Assembly (NCBI RefSeq): GCF_020037025.1
Contig: NZ_JAIQLH010000063.1
Coordinates: 1 to 64,000 of the forward strand
Reading direction: 5' to 3'
Origin: Streptomyces huiliensis
GTDB lineage: Bacteria; Actinomycetota; Actinomycetes; Streptomycetales; Streptomycetaceae
DNA: 64,000 nt
Shown here: positions 33,535 to 41,709 of the stretch, in pieces
Layout of the letters: each line of letters begins with the position of its first letter
Position numbering within the stretch: the stretch's first letter is position 1
Translations under genes and position numbers: made by a program
Notes under the pieces: model-generated
What the model was told of the DNA's origin: nothing
What the model saw: the letters and a program-made list of their open reading frames with translations, nothing else
Database searches by the model: none

Positions 33535-33600
33535 GGTGACCGGTCACCGGACACCCAGGTCAGAGCCGGTGCGGGCCGCCTACCCGGCGGCCCGCACCGG
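33535..33600 (+). terminator. Palindrome plus 15-bp hairpin after the precursor genes
   Basis: GGTGACCGGTCACC (33535-33548) is a perfect 14-bp palindrome. It is followed by CCGGTGCGGGCCGCC / GGCGGCCCGCACCGG (33566-33600), a perfect 15-bp stem with a 5-nt loop. Together with the hairpin at 32933-32974 this brackets the two precursor genes. Confidence 0.82.
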
Positions 33601-33671
33601 GTCTTCATACGACACTTCCGACCAACGTGACCAACGCGACCAACGCAGCACATCTCTCTGGGGGCATGGGC

Positions 33672-34694
33672 ATGGACGACCTCGCACGGGTCGAACACCT
33701 CACGGATCTGGCCGACCTTCTGCGACCGTCCGCGGTACGCGCGGCGGCGACGCTCGGCGTGGCCGACCACATCGCCGCGGGCACCCACGACACGCCGTCG
33801 CTCGCGCGGCTCTGCGGCGCCCGTCCGGACGTCCTCGACGCCCTGCTGCGCTACCTGGTCTCGCTCGGCCTGCTGGACCGCGACGGCGACGGCCGGTACG
33901 CGCTGCGCGAAGCCGCCCGCCCGCTCCTCGACGACCACCCCTTCACCCTGCGCGAGGCCCTCCGCCTGGACGGCGTCGCCGGCCGGTCGGACATGGCCCT
34001 GGTGGACCTCGTCCACACCGTGCGCACCGGAGAACCCGCCCACGTCGGCCTGTTCGGCCGCGGCTACTGGGACAGCCTCAACGAGGACCCGCGCCACGTC
34101 GAGGCCATCGAACGCGCCGCCTCGGGGCAGCTCGCCTTCGACGCGGAGATCATCTTCGACGGCTACGACTGGGCGTCCGTCCGCAGCGTGGCCGACATCG
34201 GCGGCAACAGCGGCACCATCCTCACCGGCCTCCTCAACCGCCACCCCCACCTCCACGGCACCCTGGTCGACCTGCGGAGCGTCGCCGGGGTCGCCGCCCG
34301 GAACATCGCCGACTCCGGCCTGGCCGACCGCTGCGAGGTAGCGCCGGGCAGCTTCTTCGACCCGCTGCCCGCCGGCCGGGACGTCTACCTCCTCTCCGCG
34401 ATCCTCGGCGACTGGGACGACGACCAGGCCGTCGCGATCCTGCGCCGCTGCGCCGAGGCGGCCGGGAGCACCGGGAGGATCCTGCTGGCCGACGTCAACC
34501 TCGACGTGGTCATGCGGGGCGAGGAAGCCGCCCGTACGGAACTGTGGCTGCGGGCCATGATGCCCACGCCCGTACGGACCGTGGCCGACCTCAAGCGGCT
34601 CGGGGACGCCGCGGGGCTGCGCGTGTCGTGGGAGGGGCCCGCCACCCCGGTCCGGTCGCTGATCGAGTTCTCGGCCCGGGAGGCCGCGGCATGA
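33672..34694 (+). CDS. SAM-dependent methyltransferase of the O-methyltransferase type (cluster tailoring)
   Basis: 340 residues. N-terminal winged-helix dimerisation domain (LLRPSAVRAAATLGVADHI, LARLCGARPDVLDALLRYLVSLGLLDR in part) and C-terminal Rossmann SAM domain with ADIGGNSGTILTGLL and YLLSAILGDWDD. Architecture of small-molecule O-methyltransferases. Lexapeptide carries an N-terminal dimethyl group installed by a cluster methyltransferase, so peptide methylation is a fair inference. ATG 33672 is preferred (GGGGG 7 nt upstream) over ATG 33666 or GTG 33627. Stop overlaps the exporter start (ATGA). Confidence 0.82.
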   Translation: MDDLARVEHLTDLADLLRPSAVRAAATLGVADHIAAGTHDTPSLARLCGARPDVLDALLRYLVSLGLLDRDGDGRYALREAARPLLDDHPFTLREALRLDGVAGRSDMALVDLVHTVRTGEPAHVGLFGRGYWDSLNEDPRHVEAIERAASGQLAFDAEIIFDGYDWASVRSVADIGGNSGTILTGLLNRHPHLHGTLVDLRSVAGVAARNIADSGLADRCEVAPGSFFDPLPAGRDVYLLSAILGDWDDDQAVAILRRCAEAAGSTGRILLADVNLDVVMRGEEAARTELWLRAMMPTPVRTVADLKRLGDAAGLRVSWEGPATPVRSLIEFSAREAAA

Positions 34695-36697
34695 GCACCG
34701 AGGCAACGACAGCGGGTCGTAAAGAAACGACGGCCGCGGCAACAGGCCGTACGGACACGACGACCGCGGCAACGGGCCGCAGGGGCACGACGACCGCGGC
34801 AACAGACCGTACGGACACGACGTCCGCCGCAACCGACCACCCGGACCCGACGACCGCGAAGACGGACGAGCCCCCACCCAGGCTCCTCATCCTCCGCGAG
34901 ATCTTCGACGGCAGGCGCCTGAAGCTCACCGGCATCCTCACCCTGGCCCTCCTCTCCACGGCGGCGACCCTCGTCCTGCCCTGGACGGTCGGCAAGCTGC
35001 TGCAGGCCATCCAGGACGACAGCGGCCTGGCCAAGTGGACCTGGCTGATGGTCGCCGTCGGCGTCGGCTCCGGCGCGGCCAACGCCCTGGCCACCTACTC
35101 GTTGTCCCGGATGGGCCACCAACTGGTCTGCCGGCTGCGGATCCGCAGCATGCGGCACGCCATCGGCCTGAAGCTCCACACCGCCCGCCGGGAGGGCACA
35201 GGAAACCTGGCGTCCCGGCTCACCGCGGACGCCTCCGCGATCAAGGGTGTCGTCGACATCGGCCCGACGCAGTTGCCGATGGCCGTGGTCACCCTGCTCG
35301 GCACCATGGTGATCATGGGGTGGCTGGACTGGATCCTGCTTCTCATCACCCTCGGGGCGTTCCTCGCCGCGCTGGGTGTCGTCGCCGTGGTGTTCACCGC
35401 GCTGCGCCGCAAGTACCTGTCGATCCAGAACGAAGTGGGCGCGCTCACCGAGCACTTCGTCGCCACGATGGAGGCCCTGACCGTCATCAAGGCGCACCGC
35501 GCGGAGCGGGCGGTCTCGGGGCGGCTCGGCGCCGCCGCGGAGCGGGTCGCCCGGTACGAGATCGGCGCGTCCGGGCTGGAAGCCCTGCTCGTGCCCGTCA
35601 TCAACCTGGGCCAGCAGGTCGCCCTGGTGGCCGTCATCCTGGGCGGTGGCGCCCGCATGACCAACGGCGACCTGGACCTCAGCACGTTCGTGTCGTTCCT
35701 GCTCTACCTCTTCCAGCTCACCGCCCCGCTGATCATGGCGATTTCGAGCATGAGCACCATCCAGATGGGACTGGCCTCCCGCAAGCGCTTCGACGACCTC
35801 TTCGCCCTGCCGTCCGAGTTCCTGCCGTCCGAGTCCCTGCCGTCCGAAAAGCCGTCGTCCGGAACCGCAACGCCCGAAGGCACCGCGAACGCGCCGGCGT
35901 CCCGCAAGCCGCTGCCCACCGTCGAGGGCGCCCCCGCCGTCCGCTTCGAGAAGGTGGACTTCGCCTACGGCACGGAACCCGTCCTGCGCGAGGTCGACCT
36001 CACCGTCCCCGCCACCGGACTGACCGCCATGGTCGGACTCTCCGGCTCCGGCAAGTCCACCGTCCTCGGCCTGGTCGAACGGTTCATGGACCCGGGGGAG
36101 GGCCGGATCGAGGTGTTCGGCCACAGCGTCGACCGGTGGCCGCTGTCCGAACTGCGCGGCCGGCTCGCCTACGTCGACCAGGGCTCCACCCTCCTGCGCG
36201 ACACCGTCCGCCACAACCTCACCCTCGGCCAGGAGAAGCCGGCGGACGACGCGACCCTGCTGCGCGCCCTGCGGAACGTCGGGCTCGCCGGGGAGATCGA
36301 CCGGCTGCCGGACGGCCTGGACACCGTGCTGGGCGGCGCCCACGACCTGTCCGGCGGCCAGCGGCAGCGCCTGGCCCTGGCCCGGGCGAGCCTGTCCGAC
36401 GCCCCCCTCGTCCTGCTCGACGAGCCGTCCTCGCAACTGGACAGCCTCAACGAGAAGCGGCTCCGCGCACTCGTCGACGAGATCAGCCGCGACCGCGCCG
36501 TCCTCGTCGTCGCCCACCGCATCTCCACCGTGCAGCACGCCGACCACGTGATCGTGATGGACGGCGGCCGGGTGACGGCCCAGGGCCGGCACGACGACCT
36601 GATGCGCACGAGCCCCATGTACGCGGAACTGGTCCGCGGACAGGAACTGGGCAACTCCGAGACGACGCCCCCGGCCCTGGCGGGAGACCACCGATGA
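34691..36697 (+). CDS. ABC exporter (fused TMD-ATPase) of the lanthipeptide cluster
   Basis: 668 residues. A ~60-residue cytoplasmic Thr/Ala repeat extension precedes a six-helix transmembrane domain (ILTLALLSTAATLVLP, MVIMGWLDWILLLITLGAF in part, VSFLLYLFQLTAPLIMA). The ATPase has Walker A GLSGSGKST, signature LSGGQRQRL, Walker B LVLLDEPSSQ. A short PSEFLPSESLPSEKP repeat links the domains. No N-terminal C39 peptidase domain is present, so leader removal must come from another protein, presumably the M16 peptidase. Homodimeric type; exports the mature peptides. Overlaps neighbours by 4 bp on both sides. Confidence 0.88.
   Translation: MSTEATTAGRKETTAAATGRTDTTTAATGRRGTTTAATDRTDTTSAATDHPDPTTAKTDEPPPRLLILREIFDGRRLKLTGILTLALLSTAATLVLPWTVGKLLQAIQDDSGLAKWTWLMVAVGVGSGAANALATYSLSRMGHQLVCRLRIRSMRHAIGLKLHTARREGTGNLASRLTADASAIKGVVDIGPTQLPMAVVTLLGTMVIMGWLDWILLLITLGAFLAALGVVAVVFTALRRKYLSIQNEVGALTEHFVATMEALTVIKAHRAERAVSGRLGAAAERVARYEIGASGLEALLVPVINLGQQVALVAVILGGGARMTNGDLDLSTFVSFLLYLFQLTAPLIMAISSMSTIQMGLASRKRFDDLFALPSEFLPSESLPSEKPSSGTATPEGTANAPASRKPLPTVEGAPAVRFEKVDFAYGTEPVLREVDLTVPATGLTAMVGLSGSGKSTVLGLVERFMDPGEGRIEVFGHSVDRWPLSELRGRLAYVDQGSTLLRDTVRHNLTLGQEKPADDATLLRALRNVGLAGEIDRLPDGLDTVLGGAHDLSGGQRQRLALARASLSDAPLVLLDEPSSQLDSLNEKRLRALVDEISRDRAVLVVAHRISTVQHADHVIVMDGGRVTAQGRHDDLMRTSPMYAELVRGQELGNSETTPPALAGDHR
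34721..34870 (+). repeat. 30-bp tandem repeats encoding the exporter's N-terminal extension
   Basis: About five units with an exact 30-bp spacing of the CGACCGCGGC-type block (34731, 34761, 34791, 34821, 34851), encoding TTxAATGRTD-like decapeptides. Likely length-variable between strains. Confidence 0.85.
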
Positions 36698-37656
36698 CCG
36701 CGTACTCGATCCTGACCCCCTTCGTCCCCTTCCGCCCGGAACCCCTGCTGCCGTACGCGGCGCTCACCCAGTGGAGCGACGCGCACCGCCTCTGGCAGGG
36801 CCAGTCCCTGCTGAACGACCCGTTCCACGACTTCCTGCACGCGGCCGCCGCCGGTTTCCGCGTCCCCACCGGCACCGGCGTTACCCTGATGCCCCTGCGC
36901 CACCCCCAACAGGCGGCCGTCCAGGCCCAGTCGCTCGCCGTCGCCTCCGGCCATCCGGTGGTGGCGGGCTTCGGGCCCGGCGCGATGTCGTTCCAGAAGA
37001 GCATGCTGGGCGCGCCGTACGGCAGCCAGCTCGGTGCCGTACGCGAGTACGTCGCCATCATGCGGGCCCTCCTGGAGAAGGGCGAAGCGGACCACGCCGG
37101 CACGTACTTCACCTGCCACTCCGAGCTCCCCGCCGTGCCCCGGCCGCCGGTCGAGATCGGCCTCGGTGTGCTGCGCCCCCGGATGGCCCGGCTCGCCGGC
37201 GAGATCGCCGACGTCGCGATCACCTGGCTGACCCCGGCGCCGTACGTGCGCGACGTCGTGCTGCCGGCGCTCAGGGCCGGCGCCGAGGCCGCGGGCCGCC
37301 CGGTGCCCCGGGTGGTCGCGATCGTCCCGCTGGCGCTGGCGAAGCCGGACCGCGACGCGGTCGAGCTGGCGGGCGTCAGCAACACCGGCCACACCATGCT
37401 GCCGCACTACGCCGACATGCTCGGCCGGGCCGGCATCGAGACCTCCCGGACCGATCCGCGCGGCAACGCCGAGGCGTTGGTGGCCGGCGGCGCCTTCCTC
37501 TACGGCGGTGAGCGGGAACTGGTCGCGAGGTTGCGGGAGTACGAGGAGGCGGGCGCCGACGAGATCGTCCTGAACGTCACCGGCGTCCACATGCGCTACG
37601 GCCAGCAGGCCTCCCTCGGCGAGTTGGAGACTCTCCTCGGGGCGGTGGCGCGATGA
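36694..37656 (+). CDS. F420-dependent luciferase-like (LLM) oxidoreductase, LxmJ-type candidate
   Basis: 320 residues. LLM alpha/beta barrel landmarks: ILTPFVPFRPE, TGVTLMPLRHPQQAAVQAQS, VVAGFGPGA, VEIGLGVLRPRMARLAGEIAD and DEIVLNVTGVHM. In the lexapeptide cluster an F420H2-dependent enzyme (LxmJ) reduces dehydroalanine to D-Ala; an LLM protein inside this class V operon is the natural counterpart. Preference for F420 over FMN is inferred from family and genus. Starts within the stop of the exporter gene and overlaps the next gene, so translation is coupled. Confidence 0.82.
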   Translation: MTAYSILTPFVPFRPEPLLPYAALTQWSDAHRLWQGQSLLNDPFHDFLHAAAAGFRVPTGTGVTLMPLRHPQQAAVQAQSLAVASGHPVVAGFGPGAMSFQKSMLGAPYGSQLGAVREYVAIMRALLEKGEADHAGTYFTCHSELPAVPRPPVEIGLGVLRPRMARLAGEIADVAITWLTPAPYVRDVVLPALRAGAEAAGRPVPRVVAIVPLALAKPDRDAVELAGVSNTGHTMLPHYADMLGRAGIETSRTDPRGNAEALVAGGAFLYGGERELVARLREYEEAGADEIVLNVTGVHMRYGQQASLGELETLLGAVAR

Positions 37657-39146
37657 TCGCCGAGCCGTACGACGAGGCGTACGCGGAACTGCCCACTCCG
37701 GACATCCGCCGGCTCCTGGTCGTCGTCACCGGTTCCGCCTACGCCTGGTCCACCCCGTACTGGCTGGAGTGGCTGCGCATGCACTGCCCCGAGCTGGAGG
37801 TCAGGGTCGTCATGACCCGCAGCGCCGAGCGGTTCGTGACGCGGCAGGCGGTCGCCGCCCGTGTCGGCGGGGCGGTCGCGGCCGACGTCTGGCCCGAGGA
37901 CGAGTCCACCGCCCGGCACGTCGAGTGGGCGGAGTGGGCCGAGGCCGTGCTCGTCTACCCGGCGACCCTGCACTTCATGGCCCGGCTCGCGCTGGGACTG
38001 GCGGACAGCCCCGCCCTGCTGGCCGCCCAGAGCACCCGGGCGCCCGTCGCGCTGGCGCCCGCCCTGCCGCCGGGCGCGCTGGAAGGCGAGGCCGTCCGGC
38101 GGCACTGGGCGGCGCTGGCGGCCCGGCCGAACGTCGTGCTCGTACCGCCCGTCCCCGGACGCAGCCTGACCACGGGCCGGGAGGACGCGTGGGTGCCGCC
38201 GCCGCTGCCGGAGGCGCTCCGCCTGCTCGTGGAGCACCTCGACCGGACGGCGCCGGCGCTCCCCGCGGACGCCGCCGAGCCCGGGACCGAGTTCGGCACC
38301 GGGCTCCTGCGGACCTCCGTCCACCCGCTGCCGTCCGGCGGCGCCCGCTGGCGCCGGACGCCCGGCCCGCTCGCGCCCGCCCCCTTCGCGCCGACGGACG
38401 CCGAACCGTACGGACTCCTGCGCGGCGTCGGCGACCTCGGCGGCGTCCGGCCGGCCCTCGGCGTCCCCCACGGCCCCGCCAGGCTGTACGACGTCGGGGC
38501 CGAGGTCTCCGCCGCCCACGTGCTGCTGCACGAGGGTCCCGTCGCGGACCTGGAGAAGCCCCTGCACGGCCTGGGCCGGCTGCTGAACGCCGTCCACGGC
38601 CTGCGGCCTCCCGCCGGAGCGCCCGCCGGCCCCCCGCGCGGCTGGCGCCGGCTCGGCGACTGGCTGGCCGGGCGCGCCGTGAGCCCCCGCGCGGCCTGCG
38701 CCCAGGCGCAGCTGCGCCGCGGCCTGGGCGAGGAGCGCTGGGCGAAGGCGCTCGCCTGGTACGAGCGGACGGTGACCGACCCCGACGTCACGCTCGCGCA
38801 CGGTTCCCCGGGCCTCGGGTCGCTCGTCGTCGACCGCGCCACGGGCGGCACCGACCTGCTCACCGGAGAGGACCTCGGCACCGCGCCCTGGTACGTCGAC
38901 CTGGGCTGGGTGGTCGGCGAACTCGTCGAGCTGCAATGGCAGGTGGGCGGCGACAAGGGGGCGTGGCAGTCGCTCACCGACGCGCTGTTCGAGGGCTACG
39001 GCCGGGACCTGGGGCCGGAGTGGAACGCGGTACCCGTGCTGCGGATCCTGCTCCACGTCCACGACATCGCCGCCTACCTCGACGACTTCGAACACGGCTT
39101 CACCCACTACCGCGACTTCCTCCGATTCCTCATCGACCTTCAGTAA
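37653..39146 (+). CDS. Cysteine decarboxylase-like flavoprotein (LanD) fused to a kinase-like domain
   Basis: 497 residues. Residues ~20-200 are an HFCD flavoprotein fold: LLVVVTGSAYAWSTPYWLEW (FMN phosphate loop), HVEWAEWAEAVLVYPAT with the conserved active-site His, and ATLHFMARLALGLADSPALL corresponding to the PASANT/helix block of EpiD. This type oxidatively decarboxylates a C-terminal Cys to the enethiol of AviCys/AviMeCys, matching the C-terminal Cys of both precursors. Residues ~260-497 resemble an APH fold (DVTLAHGSPGLGSLVVD, PWYVDLGWVVGELVELQW) but with the HGD...N catalytic loop changed to HGS, so probably a pseudokinase. This half may supply the third lanthionine-synthetase component (LxmX in lexapeptide), which I cannot verify. 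Confidence 0.8.
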   Translation: MIAEPYDEAYAELPTPDIRRLLVVVTGSAYAWSTPYWLEWLRMHCPELEVRVVMTRSAERFVTRQAVAARVGGAVAADVWPEDESTARHVEWAEWAEAVLVYPATLHFMARLALGLADSPALLAAQSTRAPVALAPALPPGALEGEAVRRHWAALAARPNVVLVPPVPGRSLTTGREDAWVPPPLPEALRLLVEHLDRTAPALPADAAEPGTEFGTGLLRTSVHPLPSGGARWRRTPGPLAPAPFAPTDAEPYGLLRGVGDLGGVRPALGVPHGPARLYDVGAEVSAAHVLLHEGPVADLEKPLHGLGRLLNAVHGLRPPAGAPAGPPRGWRRLGDWLAGRAVSPRAACAQAQLRRGLGEERWAKALAWYERTVTDPDVTLAHGSPGLGSLVVDRATGGTDLLTGEDLGTAPWYVDLGWVVGELVELQWQVGGDKGAWQSLTDALFEGYGRDLGPEWNAVPVLRILLHVHDIAAYLDDFEHGFTHYRDFLRFLIDLQ

Positions 39147-39159
39147 GGAGGAGCCCTGG

Positions 39160-41709
39160 ATGGCAGACGAGACACGCGAGGCACCTCGCATGCGCAAGGC
39201 GACCCTCCGGAACGGCCTGCGGGTGGTCGTCGAGCGCCACCCGGGATCCCCGCGTACCGCGGTCTGCGTGCACTACGGCGTCGGCTACCGGTCCGAGCGG
39301 CCCGAGCGGGAAGGTTTCGCCCACCTCTTCGAGCACCTGATGTTCCGAGGCAGCGCGAACCTCCCGACGGACGGTTTCTTCGCGCACGTCCACCCCGTGG
39401 GCGGCCTGGCCAACGGCACCACTCACCAGGACTACACCGACTACCACCAGCTCGTCCCCGGGGCGGCCCTGGAGCGGGCGCTGTTCGCCGAGGCCGACCG
39501 GATGCGGGCACCGGTGTTCACCGAGCAGACCCTGGCCGAGCAGCTCGACGGCATAGCGACCGAGATCCACCAGGCCGTGACCGCCCGCCCGTACGGCGGA
39601 CTGCCGTGGCCGCTGCTGCCCGGCGTGGTCTTCGACCGCTTCGCCAACGCGCACGACGGCTACGGGACCGTGGACCGGCTCCGTACGGCCACCGTCGCCG
39701 AGTGCGAGGAGTTCTTCCGGGAGCACTACGCGCCCGGCAACGCGGTGCTCACCGTGGTCGGCGACCACGACCCCGACGACGTACTGGCCCTCGCCGAGCG
39801 GCACTTCGGCGACATCCCGGCCCGCCCGTTCGCCCCCGCCCCGGACCTGCGCGAGCCCGTCCCCGCCCGGGACCGCTGGGTGACGTGCACCGAACCGGAG
39901 GTCACCGCGGCGGCGTTCGCCGTCGGCCACCGGCTGCCCGACCCGCGGACGGCCACGGCGGACTACCTGGCGTACGTCGTCCTGGCCGAAATGATCAACC
40001 ACCACGGGCTGGAGGGCCTCCAGGCGGCGTCGGCCGCCTGCGGCGTCTTCGGACCGCTCGACGCCAGGGACCCCGACCTCCTGGTCGTCACCGCCCTCGT
40101 GCCCCCGATGGTCCCGCCCCGGCGGGCGGTGGAGGCCCTGACCGACGGGTGGGCCTCCTACGCCGACGACCCGGACTTCGCGGCCCGCCAGGAGCAGGCG
40201 GTACGGCGCCTGGTCACCCGGCACCACCGCGAACACGCCGACGCCTACACGCGCGGCCGTGCCCTCGGGCGCCTGGAACTGCTCTTCGGCCGGGCCGAAC
40301 TGCTGGACGCCCACCCGGGACTGCTGGCCGGCACCGGCCCCGATCGGGTCGCCGACGCGGCCCGGCGCCTGGGCACGGCGGCGAAGGGCGTCCTCGTCAT
40401 GGTTCCCGGGGAGACGCGGAGCCGCCCGGCCCCGATACAGGCGCCCGCGACCGCCGCCACCGCCCCCGCCGTCCCGCCGACCGCTACCGGCTCCTCCCGG
40501 CCGGTCCTGGTGCCGGTGCCCGTGCCGGGTGAGCAGCCCGCGCCGCGGCACGGCCCCAGGTGCGAGACCACCCTCCCCGGGGGGATACGCCTCGTGGCCG
40601 TCCGGGACGGCCGGTCCCCGCTGGTGGAGCTGCGGCTGCGGCTGCCGCTCGGCGAGGCGGGATGGCGGCACCCCCAGGAGGCCGCCGCCCTCGTCCGGCT
40701 GCTCGCCGGGCGCCACGGGAGCGCGGCCCGCGCCGAGGCCGAGGGCGGGAGCTTCCAGGCGACCACCGACGGCGAGTGGCTCGACGTCACCGGCTACACC
40801 CTCCCCGAGAAGGCGTCCGGCTGGCTGGAGTCGCTCGCCGCGCTGGCCGAGCCCCTGGACGCCGTGCCGGTCCCCGCCGGCCGCCCCGGTCGGCACCACG
40901 ACCCCGGCCGGGTGCTGGACGCGGCCCTGCGCCGCCACTGGTCGGCCGGCCGGGAGCCGCTCGCCCGCCCCCTGGACCTCGGCGCGGTGCACCGGTCCCT
41001 GGTGACGGGCGGCGGCGCCCTGGTCGCCGTGGGCGACCTGGACCCCGAGCGCTTCGCCGCCGACGCCCGACGGGCGCTGTCCGCCTGGCCGGCTCCCCGG
41101 CCGGCGCCGGACTCCGTGCCTGCCACCCCCGGAGGCGTACTGGAACTGCACCACCCCGCATCGGACGCCGTGCACCTCACCCTGAGCGCGCCGGAACCGG
41201 CGGGCGACCCCGCCGCGGCCGACCGCTACCTGGCCACGGCGATGGTCGGCGCCCACTACCTGTCGCGGCTGTCGGCCCACGCCTCCGGCACGGATCTCGA
41301 CCACACGCTCGTCGCCGGACGCGACGTCTGCCTCGGCACCCACCGCGTCTTCATCAGGCTCACCCTGCCCCGGCGGGACGCGGCCCGCGGCGTCCGGAGC
41401 GTCCGGGAGGGCCTGCGGACCCTCCTGGCCGTGCCGGTCACCGAGGCCGAACTGGAACCGGTCCGCACCTTCTGCGCCGGCCAGCTGCTCGGGGCCTTCG
41501 ACTCCCCGGCGGCCAAAGCCGACCTGCTGCGCGACGGCGTGTCGGCGGGCCGCCCGGCGAACTGGGCCGAGCGCCTGCCCGCCCTCCTCCGGCAGGTCAC
41601 GGCGGCCGAGGTCGGCACCGCGTGCGCGACGCTGTTCGCGGCGGACGCCATGACCCTGGTCGCCCTCGGCGCCCCGGGACCGGTCGCCGAGGCGGTGAGC
41701 GCGTGGTGA
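39160..41709 (+). CDS. M16 peptidase with two domains, probable lanthipeptide leader peptidase
   Basis: 849 residues. The N-terminal M16 domain has an intact inverted zinc motif HLFEH (His55, Glu58, His59) with the third ligand Glu135 in ATEIHQ. Residues ~400-440 are a Pro/Ala/Thr linker. The C-terminal half is a second M16-like domain without HxxEH, as usual for the non-catalytic half. Such clam-shell peptidases accompany class V clusters (spr and lxm) and are the only protease here to remove the leaders. RBS AGGAGGAG 7-8 nt before ATG, 13 bp after the flavoprotein gene. Last gene of the operon. Confidence 0.88.
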   Translation: MADETREAPRMRKATLRNGLRVVVERHPGSPRTAVCVHYGVGYRSERPEREGFAHLFEHLMFRGSANLPTDGFFAHVHPVGGLANGTTHQDYTDYHQLVPGAALERALFAEADRMRAPVFTEQTLAEQLDGIATEIHQAVTARPYGGLPWPLLPGVVFDRFANAHDGYGTVDRLRTATVAECEEFFREHYAPGNAVLTVVGDHDPDDVLALAERHFGDIPARPFAPAPDLREPVPARDRWVTCTEPEVTAAAFAVGHRLPDPRTATADYLAYVVLAEMINHHGLEGLQAASAACGVFGPLDARDPDLLVVTALVPPMVPPRRAVEALTDGWASYADDPDFAARQEQAVRRLVTRHHREHADAYTRGRALGRLELLFGRAELLDAHPGLLAGTGPDRVADAARRLGTAAKGVLVMVPGETRSRPAPIQAPATAATAPAVPPTATGSSRPVLVPVPVPGEQPAPRHGPRCETTLPGGIRLVAVRDGRSPLVELRLRLPLGEAGWRHPQEAAALVRLLAGRHGSAARAEAEGGSFQATTDGEWLDVTGYTLPEKASGWLESLAALAEPLDAVPVPAGRPGRHHDPGRVLDAALRRHWSAGREPLARPLDLGAVHRSLVTGGGALVAVGDLDPERFAADARRALSAWPAPRPAPDSVPATPGGVLELHHPASDAVHLTLSAPEPAGDPAAADRYLATAMVGAHYLSRLSAHASGTDLDHTLVAGRDVCLGTHRVFIRLTLPRRDAARGVRSVREGLRTLLAVPVTEAELEPVRTFCAGQLLGAFDSPAAKADLLRDGVSAGRPANWAERLPALLRQVTAAEVGTACATLFAADAMTLVALGAPGPVAEAVSAW

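Noticed and set aside
30826..39146. Thioamitide (thioviridamide-like) cluster
   Set aside because: Shares kinase, HopA1 and LanD-type proteins, but there is no YcaO or TfuA gene and the precursors have several Cys, so thioamide formation is not supported.
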